A DNA stretch of 64,000 bases from Tritrichomonas musculus. Its lineage: Eukaryota > Parabasalia > Tritrichomonadida > Tritrichomonadidae. How positions within the stretch are numbered: position 1 is the stretch's first letter; each line of letters begins with the position of its first letter. The DNA is taken from positions 930,001 through 994,000 of the forward strand of contig JAPFFF010000040.1 of assembly GCA_039105265.1 (NCBI GenBank), in the 5' to 3' direction. The notes under the pieces were generated by a model. That model saw only the letters and a list, made by a program, of their open reading frames with translations. It had not been told where the DNA came from and made no database searches. This document shows positions 30,097 to 40,200 of the stretch, piece by piece. A program made the translations under genes and the position numbers.

Positions 30097-33000
30097 TTAC
30101 ACGAATATTAAGTTTCCCTTTATGAAAGGGTTTGCGTAAGCCTCGAATATTTCACTTGAATATGCCGGATATCCGATTGGTGTCTCACAAGATTGAATAA
30201 TTAAGTTATTCAAGAAGTAAATGTTCTCCTGGATAGACATTCTTTCGCTATCCTCATCTCCGAAGAAAAGTATATCTCTTGCCTCCTCAGACCAGATACC
30301 TCTAGCATAATCCTGGTTAATCTGAAATACGCACCAATTGGAGCTCGAGAGTGCGAACCTCAGGACCTTGTCGCCTGTTATTGCAATCAACATTCTGTCG
30401 CCAATTGTGAACTCCCTGATGAACTGCTGCGAGTTTATCGGTGCGATAACCGTTGAGTCACTCAACTCAGTCAACTGCTGGAAGATGTCGGTGAGAGTCT
30501 CGTTGCTCGGAAGCTGCCCTTCGTCTGTGGAGCCGATATCCAGGACGCTGCAGGACGCGAGGAAGCAGTAGATGTAGCCAAGCTGGATGAACTCGCGCAA
30601 AAAAGCCTGCCGAATCTCGGAAGGAACAGACGATATGAAATCAACGGCCCATTCGTGGACGGCGACTTTATCGCCGCAGAAGTTGGAAGCTGCGTTTTGA
30701 AGGACGAGCCTTCTGTCCTTGTCGAAGAGGGACGAAACAAGCAGAGAGAACAAGTTGAACACAAGAACGATTGGCGGGACTCTTCCTTGCTGTTCTCCTT
30801 CATGAAGACACGAAATAAGAGCCTCTTCTTCGAAAGAAGGATACCCTTGCGAGTCGGCTCCAACGAAGAATTGTAAAATCCTCTCAAAAAGTGGCTGTGA
30901 TTGCTGTATGAATGAAAAAATGCCAATTTCTGGGGGAAGTTCATTGAACTTCACTCTTAAAATTTCAATGAAGTTCCCGAAAGAATCGCCGAGAAGATTG
31001 CCGGAGGACATCGTGTTCTCGTTTGATGACAAATTCAAAGAAGAGCCAAATTGAGAGTTATCTTGGCCGATGAACTTTTTGAAAGCAAATGAAAAAGCGT
31101 AAATAAACCATTGAAACTTGACATCGTCCTCTATTCCGATGAATGCTTGGCTCACAGGCGTCGTTGACACGTCATACATCGAAAGATTGACGGAGTAAGA
31201 GCGGAAGTCGTAGTCAGTGGCGGTTGCAGCGAAAGCTGCGTGCGTGTTGAATGACAAAATGCTGAATTCATAGTCGTTTGCAATCGCGTCAAGATTCGAT
31301 TCTTCGCCTTCATGGCAGAGAGTCTGGCTCTTGTACTCGAGTCCTCGTAGTTGGAACCGGAAGCAGGATGGCTCAATCGAAATGACATGCAGGAAGAAGG
31401 CGGCATTGTTGTTCTTGCTCTTGAAAATGTACATGTTGCCATTGTCAACGTAGCCAAGCCTTCCAGACTTGATCACAGGACCGAGGCTCTTGGCAATCGA
31501 GCGAACAGCGGACATATAAACGGGCGTCTCAATCGGATGCTCGTCAATGTTCTTCTCAAAAATGATCGACAACTGAGAAGTCGGACTTCTTATCGCACCG
31601 ACATTCTTAGTCTTCGTGTTCGTGTCCTTGTCGATGTTCCTGTAGGCGTTCAAGTTCTTCGGCCAGTCGAAGAAGTAGTTGGGGCGGTGGGGGTGTGGCA
31701 GAAGAATATAGGGTATACCCGAACCTGGCCCAAAACCACCACCAAATAAAACACACCAGAAAAGGGTCGGTATTTTGACAATGACATCGACTAAGATGAG
31801 AAGATTGTTGACTATTTTGGCGGTAATGAATTTGCCAAAATATGGGAGATCGTCGAGCTCAAAAAGTTCATCAAAGAAGAGCTGGTAGTAACGACTGTTT
31901 AGAATGATCTTGATGGCGGGTAGAACAGTCTCAATACGAGTGGCAATGAGTAGCGATAGGAAAAGATTGACTGTCGGATCTTTCTTTCCAAAGTCCTCGG
32001 GAAGCGTTAATGACGAGATAAAGGCGGCAAGGGCAAAGATGTGGCACTCTGAGTGAATCTTGTGGACAGCATGGGTGATGATGAAGGCAAGAATTAGATT
32101 ATCCATTTTATGATATACATTGATCGTTTGAAGGGAAAGAGAGAGATAAAGAGGGGCAATAATTAGAGAGGAGATGTACCTGAAAATTGAAACAAAACTC
32201 AACGGCGAAAATATCAAAAAGTGGAAACAGAAATATTTGTTGGCCGAGTATAGATAAGGAAATATGAGCTCAAAAACAAGAAGCCAGGCAAAGCAAAACC
32301 ATCGCATTTCGTCATAACGGTCGTGGATAGCAACTGTGTAGATGCATGGAATGATAAATGAGATGACTGCGGCAATGATGGGGAAGAAAAATGTTGAGAA
32401 CCAATGCTTAATGAGGAAACTGTTCAAAAGAACTGGAAAGAGATTGATTAAAGTGGAAACAGCAATACTACTACAAATTATTAATGAATGATGTTTTGTG
32501 CATTTGACAAGTGGATCTGAAAGAGTGCTATCATAGATATCTACTTCCCATTCAAAATTACTTTTAGGGTCTTTTATTTGAAGAAAACCCCAAACTGCAG
32601 CTACTGAGGCTGAGCCACGGATAAGCTGAACAAATAAATGAAGGAAGCCTCCAGCACCATTTTGGCCAAAAAAGTATCTTCCACATGACTCAAGATAGGC
32701 AACAAATGAGGTAATTGGATGGCCATAGAATCCAACAAACATTATTAAAGAGAAAAAGAGCCCATATCGTAAAATTATAAATATATATGGAAGTATAACA
32801 TTCCATTCTATTCTTATGCCATAAATTTGATAAAGAACTGAATCATTTGCTGTATGTGTATTTGGCTCACATAAATAGTCAAGAATGAGTCTCCAAAGAG
32901 AACAGAAAAATGTAACTATAAATGGGCGAGCGCATGAATTCCATGGGTCATTAATTGATGTATTGTATGGATCTACATTTGGAGGTTGTATAATTGAGAA

Positions 33001-33717
33001 TGTAGATGAGGCTAAAACGAATGAAAGAAAACATTTTTCGTAACTTTTAAATTCGGATGTCAATGACATTGAAAGATATGACGAACTAAATCCAAAAATA
33101 ACTGAAACTAAAATGCAAATGAGAGATGGGGTAGAAGGCAAAATATAATCAATTTGATGAATTGTGAAAGGAAGAGTGTAAATGCGATTGCCAATTTTTA
33201 TCTCGGTTTTGTTAAAAGAGCTATGATTATCGAAAAAAACGTCTGGTTGTTCAATTTCTGTACTTTTCCCCATTTGATTCGTATCTTGTAAATAATCGAT
33301 CAGGGTCATAAGTCCAGCAGGGTCCACGCCTATGTTAATTAAATCTAAAACTTCTGAATCAATATTGGCTCCTGCATTAGATAATAATGATTTATATTTC
33401 CATACATCTGATGGTATCTGGCTGGGGCAAATTTCTTCTTGGCTTTCTAATTCATCTTTTGGTATCTCGTTATCAAAACCTAAACTAATTAAAAATCGAA
33501 TAATGAAAAAAGCAATTTTAAGAATTAAAATAATTGATAAAACAACCCCACATCCTATAAGTCTTGCGTTTTTTGTTTGAAGTTCTGGAACATAATAATA
33601 AAATGAGTAAAAACTATATAAAACGAGATATACTATGATCCAATGAATTTGTTTGTTTGCTCTATCTAATTCTAATCCACCAAAAAAACTTCTGCTTATA
33701 TCGATGAGCGTTGTCAT
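30097..33717 (-). CDS. Pecanex-like multi-pass membrane protein
   Basis: 1206 residues. The N-terminal 620 residues contain about a dozen hydrophobic segments, then a conserved GGGFGPGSGIPYILLPHPHRPN (near 660-680). The C-terminal third carries the pecanex_C signature: an ARGIWSEEARDILFFG segment, then an ERMSIQ stretch, and NNLIIQSCETPIGYPAY near the end, matching the family pattern NxIxxSCDxPIGYP. Pecanex proteins are ER or Golgi membrane proteins linked to Notch signalling in flies; the molecular activity is unknown. The 3' part of the gene (about 30450-31700) is much richer in GC than the 5' part. Confidence 0.85.
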   Translation of the reverse strand: MTTLIDISRSFFGGLELDRANKQIHWIIVYLVLYSFYSFYYYVPELQTKNARLIGCGVVLSIILILKIAFFIIRFLISLGFDNEIPKDELESQEEICPSQIPSDVWKYKSLLSNAGANIDSEVLDLINIGVDPAGLMTLIDYLQDTNQMGKSTEIEQPDVFFDNHSSFNKTEIKIGNRIYTLPFTIHQIDYILPSTPSLICILVSVIFGFSSSYLSMSLTSEFKSYEKCFLSFVLASSTFSIIQPPNVDPYNTSINDPWNSCARPFIVTFFCSLWRLILDYLCEPNTHTANDSVLYQIYGIRIEWNVILPYIFIILRYGLFFSLIMFVGFYGHPITSFVAYLESCGRYFFGQNGAGGFLHLFVQLIRGSASVAAVWGFLQIKDPKSNFEWEVDIYDSTLSDPLVKCTKHHSLIICSSIAVSTLINLFPVLLNSFLIKHWFSTFFFPIIAAVISFIIPCIYTVAIHDRYDEMRWFCFAWLLVFELIFPYLYSANKYFCFHFLIFSPLSFVSIFRYISSLIIAPLYLSLSLQTINVYHKMDNLILAFIITHAVHKIHSECHIFALAAFISSLTLPEDFGKKDPTVNLFLSLLIATRIETVLPAIKIILNSRYYQLFFDELFELDDLPYFGKFITAKIVNNLLILVDVIVKIPTLFWCVLFGGGFGPGSGIPYILLPHPHRPNYFFDWPKNLNAYRNIDKDTNTKTKNVGAIRSPTSQLSIIFEKNIDEHPIETPVYMSAVRSIAKSLGPVIKSGRLGYVDNGNMYIFKSKNNNAAFFLHVISIEPSCFRFQLRGLEYKSQTLCHEGEESNLDAIANDYEFSILSFNTHAAFAATATDYDFRSYSVNLSMYDVSTTPVSQAFIGIEDDVKFQWFIYAFSFAFKKFIGQDNSQFGSSLNLSSNENTMSSGNLLGDSFGNFIEILRVKFNELPPEIGIFSFIQQSQPLFERILQFFVGADSQGYPSFEEEALISCLHEGEQQGRVPPIVLVFNLFSLLVSSLFDKDRRLVLQNAASNFCGDKVAVHEWAVDFISSVPSEIRQAFLREFIQLGYIYCFLASCSVLDIGSTDEGQLPSNETLTDIFQQLTELSDSTVIAPINSQQFIREFTIGDRMLIAITGDKVLRFALSSSNWCVFQINQDYARGIWSEEARDILFFGDEDSERMSIQENIYFLNNLIIQSCETPIGYPAYSSEIFEAYANPFIKGNLIFV

Positions 33718-34285
33718 TTACATAAAGATAGTAAATGTCAAATACAATTTTTCAATTAAAATATGGTCAGATGAATGAAAAATTGTATACTTTATATAAT
33801 AAATATTCCTTTCGGTCATTATTTTTATTCGAATTTTAATACAAAATTTTTATCTGCATCATAATGATGATTTGATAACGTTATAATAAATCGTTTGAAT
33901 CCTAAATTGTGCCAACATTATTTAAAATTTCTTCATACAAAAAGTTAAAATTTTATAGAGTAAACTTTTTCATTTTGAAATATGTCCTCTAGTCCATTTC
34001 AAAGAAATCAAAATAATTTATTATTTCCGTAGCAGCGTGTACAATTCAATAAATATTATTGAGAAGACAAAAATTTTTAATTTTTCAAATTTCGTGAATG
34101 AATTAGCAATATTAAAAAATACATGAATTTGTTGTTTTTACTATATATTTTAAATTGTTTCATTGTTGATTTTTGAAAGAATAATTACACCACTAATTCC
34201 ATATATTAAATTTTAAAAGCTACATAATAGGCATAATTTCTAAACTAAATAACAATTTTAATATAAATATAAAATATAATATAAA
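33718..34285. other. Intergenic region
   Basis: AT-rich spacer between two minus-strand genes. No gene, repeat or RNA seen. Confidence 0.4.
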
Positions 34286-37200
34286 TTACAGCTTTTTCAT
34301 TAATCTCTGTGTATTAATGAAAAAGTTATTAATCAATGATACACTTCCACTTTTTGAAATCGCCACGAGAGTCCCAGATTCAATAGAATAACTCATTACG
34401 ACAATCTCATTTCCAACGCAGCCAAATCCTTCAGGAAGCTTGCACAAGCAAGATTCAGTATTTGCATTGCCAGAGTCAGCCACAACGATCAGGTCGCCAC
34501 TCAAATAGAAAGCTTCAAAAGCGATGATTTTTCCAACGTCAAGAGCTGCAGTCAAAAAGTCGAATCCATCATTGCTTGCCCAAGTCAAAATTTTTGACAC
34601 TTTTCCTTCAATTTTTCTTTGGCCAATCAATTCACCTTTTAAGGTGAAAACCAAAATTTCACTGCCATCATCATCGGGCTCGTTTCCATCGTGCTCGCGA
34701 ACGGCGCAGACGACAATGAAGCCCCAAGCACGCGTGATTGTAATGTGTGACGGTTTTCTATCGTTCTGAAGGTCAATTACACATGTCACGTTGCTCTTCT
34801 CAAGGGACTGCACAATAACGTGGCCGTCGCGCGTGCCGGAGGCGACAACGTGGAACTCCTTTGAAACCGCCGAGCAGACAACTTCGCTGCTGTAGGCGGC
34901 CATTGAAAAGACGCGCTTTAATTGGCCTCCTTTTGAATTTTGAGAGGAGTTCGTTAAAGTAACAACTTTTTCAATGCATGATATAACCGTGTCAGAACCG
35001 CCGGAGACAATGAATGGCGCCGACGAAGCGACACAGTTGACTCTTCCTTCGTGCGGCTGCAACGAACAGACGGACTGTTTTTTGGTGTCAATTAATGTCA
35101 CTTTTCCTGACGATGTTCCGAACGCAATCTCGTCGAGTGAGAAGACGGCGAATGCTGATGCATCTTCGACGTTCAATGAGAGTCCTTTCAAAAGTGAAGT
35201 GACGGTTATTTCGGTCACATCACTCTCTTTTTCATTCTCGCTGATTTTGCAGTCGAAAAATTTGCCAGATGAAGTGAGGAGAACAATTTCAAAGGACCTA
35301 TTGTCATTGGTCACTTCACTTATTTCACGGACTGTTCCGAAAAGGACGTGGTCACCTCCAATTGAAAGAGAGTGAAGTGATTTACAGTTCACTTCACTTT
35401 TATTCAATTCTTTCAATTCTCGCTGCGGATGAGGTGATGTGAAGAGTTGATCAGGTATTTGGCCGCAGTGCGTGAGTGTCTCATCAATCAGCGACCGTCT
35501 CTCTGGATCATTCAACGTCTCCTCGTTCCAAACATCACTGTAAATCGATGGATCATACGTGTTGTCTGCCTTTTCGGCCTCTTTCCCACGCTGCTTGAAT
35601 CCCCAGATGAGGTCGATCCAGTCGTTTAAGTGGGATGACACAAAGTCGCTTTCGAGTGCTTTTCGAAGGTAGTAGACGAAGGTGAGAGCGTCATCGTGGC
35701 ACCACTTTGGAAGGACAACATTGTCGATCTTGCTGTCGTTTGCGAAACCGAGATCGAACTTGTTCTCATTCACGAGGAACTCCTTTGTGAAGAAGAATTC
35801 AGGTATGAGTTCTCTGAAGTCGTTTAAATGAGCCTGGATCATTCTAAACGTGTCAGGGATTGACGAGAACTGACGAGCAGCGTGGTCGAACTTTCCACTT
35901 TGCATTTCAATGTGCAAAGAAGTAAACGGCTCTTCGCGCATCATCCACAAAATGACAATCAAAGGAGACACTGCAAAAGAAGAGTAAAGAAACGGAATGT
36001 TTCCAAACTCTTGCATCTCTTGAGAACGTTTCCGAAGTGATTCGAGCCTCTTCTGTCCAAGCTTCCCAACAGGATTCGACAAGTCCCTGAATGAAGATGG
36101 ATCTTGAATGTCGATTTCATCCGAATCATAATCGACGAGAACCCAAGGAAGAAACGGATACATTGACAGCTGGCTGAACGATCTTCCAGAGTAATAGTTG
36201 AGCATCATGAGGTACTCGAAGTTCGACATGTTTCTCTTCTTCCAAATCGCAGTGATTCCGTGCGAAATGAAGAACTCTTTGGACTCGCAATTTTGCACAA
36301 AAGGACGAATTGAAGGCGGAGCAAGACTCGAAATTGCTGAGGCAACATCGATGTTCTTCACTTTCTCTGGAAAAACAAGGAAGTGTGACGCTCCTTGTCG
36401 TGTGATGATCTCAATACCGTGCGGGTGATGAAGAGGGGCACGAAGGAAGACTCGCAAAATGTCATTCATTTTTATCGTCCTTGTCTTTCTTTTGAATTGC
36501 AGCTTGATTTCTTCATTGAAGAGACTGAAAAGACAGTCACGAGTGTGCGAAACACGGATCCTTTGGCATTCGCACATGAAGACGAGTTGTTGGGAAGAAT
36601 GTGAAGAACTTGAGAAACGAATTCGTGTAGCCGAATCGAATCCGAGTCCATGCGAAAAGCTTCGAGCTTTCAGGAGCGAAAAACTTGAATTTTTTGAAGA
36701 TTTGACGGTTGATTTTGAATGGCTACTATTTGTGTAGCTATCGTCGTCATTCACTTCACTTCCCATTTTTTCAATGCGTTCTTCTTTCTTCTTCTCACTG
36801 TCGAAGAGAGAAGACGTTTCAAGTATCTCTGGACAAAGTGACAAGGCTCTTTGTCTCCTCTTTGTTTCTTCATTCTGCTCGCGCGCAAGCTTCATGTTTC
36901 CGAGCTCTCTACCGAGCGATGCTTCGTTGTGATCGTCGAACTTGTAGTTGACTTTCATCTTCATTGGAATGAGGCTTCGTGTGCAGAGAGTCTCGTCTCG
37001 CTTCCACCTTCTTGTTGATCCAGAAGAGGAGTCCAAACACGAATGCCAAGGTGCGCAATCGAATGTCATTTTACGCCACAAAGATTTCCACAGTTGATTT
37101 GAAGCTCTTTTCTCCTCTTGCATTTCGGTTTCGACGGTTTTTGGGTCAAATAACCGTATCGAACTGTTCATCCTTCCCTCACTGCGAAGAGCAGACGAGT

Positions 37201-40200
37201 ACCGATGAAGGATCCCATTCAACCGCCGCGAACAAGAGTCAATGACAACTTGCACACTCGACGTTTGCTGACGAAATTGATCAACAAGGATTTCAAACGC
37301 AGCTGTGTGGTCAGCTGGCGGCGCGTTTGAGTGATTTTGAGCGAACATGAAGAGGTTGCTAAATGGCCCATCAAATGACGCCATCGTCTTCAGTTCATGG
37401 AGAAGCGTGAGTGACTGATTTGGCAGAAATCTGACCAAATAAGTAAGGAAGAAAAGTGCCAAATTTGAGTACTTTGTTAACTTTTTCTTTGCAATGACTT
37501 GAACACATTGCAACGCAAGCTCCTTGTCAATCCATTCTGACTCTTCATTGACATTGAAGCTCGGCCTATCATTGCTGCTGCCTGTGAAAAATGAGAAGGG
37601 AGGACGTTTAAGACTGAACGATATCGCCTTCTTTTGCAATGCGATTGGATCAACGAGGCCTGATTCAACACCTTCTTTTAGGTAGGATTGTGAAAGTGCT
37701 TTGTTCGATCCGAAGAAAAAAATGAAGTAGAAACAGAGTCCTATATAATTATCCACTTTTTGACTAGATATTTGGTCATCGTGAAAATTATTATCTTCTT
37801 TGTCAATTCTTTTCATAAGAAACTCTGTTCCAACTTGAAGTAGAAGCTCTCTACAGGCTGATCCAGACTCATCTCCAGCTGTTTCAGAACACACAATTGA
37901 TTGACCAAATAACTCCACAAAATTCAAAGAACTTTTTAACATGAAATTGACGGTTTTTGGCAATTCTTGTCCATTCTTATTAAGTGATGCATAGACAGGC
38001 CAAATTGTCCAATCTTTAACTACTTCATTTTTCTTTTGTGAGCTCAGAAAAGAAGAAAAGGCACTTTCAAAAGAGTCATGAATTGAGTTTTCAGTTGAAA
38101 AAGCAGAAATTGCAGCACAAAAAACCGGAAAAACCGCCGGATAAGTGTCAACCATGTCAGAAAGTTGTCCAATGTCATCTTCCGTGAAGTTTGACGTGAT
38201 CAGAATCTCATTTGCAATGATTGTTGCATGCTCGCCAAGTGTGAAAATGCACTTTCGTTGCGAGCTGTGAATTGCAACGACAAATCTCATAAGAGCGCAA
38301 ATTACAGCTCCACAACCACGTTGAATGAGGACGTGAAGATGGAAGAAGTCTTTATCAGTGAAAGAAGCAAAAGTGTCAGGCATCAATGCAATTTGCTGCA
38401 TCATGTAAAGAACATCAATCGAAATTTTGCTGTCAGAAAAAGTTGCGGCTCCAATGAGCGACCCAACGTCAGTCAATGAAAGATCGTCTCCTGAACGGAC
38501 AACAACCGAATTCATAATGAGAATTTGAAGGTCGTTCTTCTCGTGCTCTTTCACCCAGTAGAGAAACAGAATCGAACCTAGAAAATCTGAAAGCGAACGA
38601 CGGGAATGTATCGAATATTCGTCCTGCTTCTCGTAGGCGAGATTTATCAACTGTTGCACAACAAACGATTGCGTATCGCAGGCCGAAAGACTCCACAACT
38701 TCTCGTTGAAGATGATTTCATCAGCAGTCTCCATTCTGACTTCTCTGCTGCTTGACTCTTTCGCCAACGCAACAACCTGATTGAAGAGAGTCGGTGTCAA
38801 ACTTTCCGGAAAATTTGACAGAAGAAAAGACACAATTTTGAAGCCGCCAGAAGCGACAAACTCTCTGCAAGATGTCTGTGAAGACATCTGAAGTGCATGA
38901 AACAGAACTCTAATTGCAGAAGAAGCTAAAAGTTGATTTCTTTCCTTTAAACAAATTTCTTCTTCATTTTCATTTTGTTGTGATGAAATCGATTTTAAAC
39001 TCATCATTGCAAAAAGTGGAATTAATGAACGTGCTGTGAAGAAGCGTGTAAAGATGTCAGCAAAAGGCATCTGCTGCATGATTGTCCGTCCATCGAGGAT
39101 TACTTTCGATGTTTTTGGACGTTTTATGCCGTTATTACTAACGCACAAAACCGAATTTTCACTCTCAATAAGTGCACAAAAGAAAGGATTCGGCATTTTT
39201 TCAACAACTTGAAGTGAAGCGTTACTTCTCTCTGTGTTTGACCTTGTAAGAAGAAGACCATTTTGCACAATTTCGAGACATGTGTGAGGCCTAATGATTG
39301 GAAACAAGGCAACAGAAGCAACAAGAGCCGGATGTTCAAGATCATTTCCACCACCGACATTTCCACAAGAAATGATCGTTAAAGGACGATTCTTAGAAGA
39401 ACTTATTTCAACAGGGATCTTCTGCTTTGAAGTTGCGCTTTTATTGTTAATGAAGCTTTTAATGATGAATTCACAAGAATCTTTGTTCTTGTTTGTTTTT
39501 GAGCACTCAAAAGTGATTGCAATCATTGTCCACCGATCTGTTGGAACGAAGTCATCGAGAACGATTGCATCACGTCCACCGAGAACTCGACTGTTTCCGA
39601 TGAAGACTCTTCCGAGTTGAACAATGACTGTTAGAAGTGCTGTTGATGAGAAATCCTTGTTGGCTTCATTCTGCGATGGATTCTCTCGGCAAATTGACAT
39701 GATGCTGGCTGGTGAGTCCTGTGAACCTCCGTCGATAAAGATCCAAGAAATGAGAGTGAATCCGTTACAAAGATCATCTTCAGTGAGTCCTTCAACACGG
39801 ATGAAAGGAAGTTCGTTCATTGCAGGCAAGAATGCTGCTGGCGTGTTGCTTCCATGAGCGAGAATAAGATCGAGCGTGTTCACAGCTTGAATCATCACCG
39901 GCGACATTTTATACGGCTCTTTAATTGAGTGGAAGCACTTCATAAAGGAGGCAACAACTGACGTCGATGATGAAGTCTGCGCAATTTGTGAAAAGAGATG
40001 AAGAGAGTCCTTCAAAACAGTCGTTGAAGAGCTATCGTTTTGAATGACTTTGACAAGTTCATTGTCAACTCCTCCAACATGACAGGCACGACAGTTTGCC
40101 GTTGAAAAATCGCACAACGAACTGACAAACTTCAAAACACCGCTGAGTCTTGATGAAGGCGAAAAAGCACGAATTGTGAGAGTGACGAACGAAGGACGAG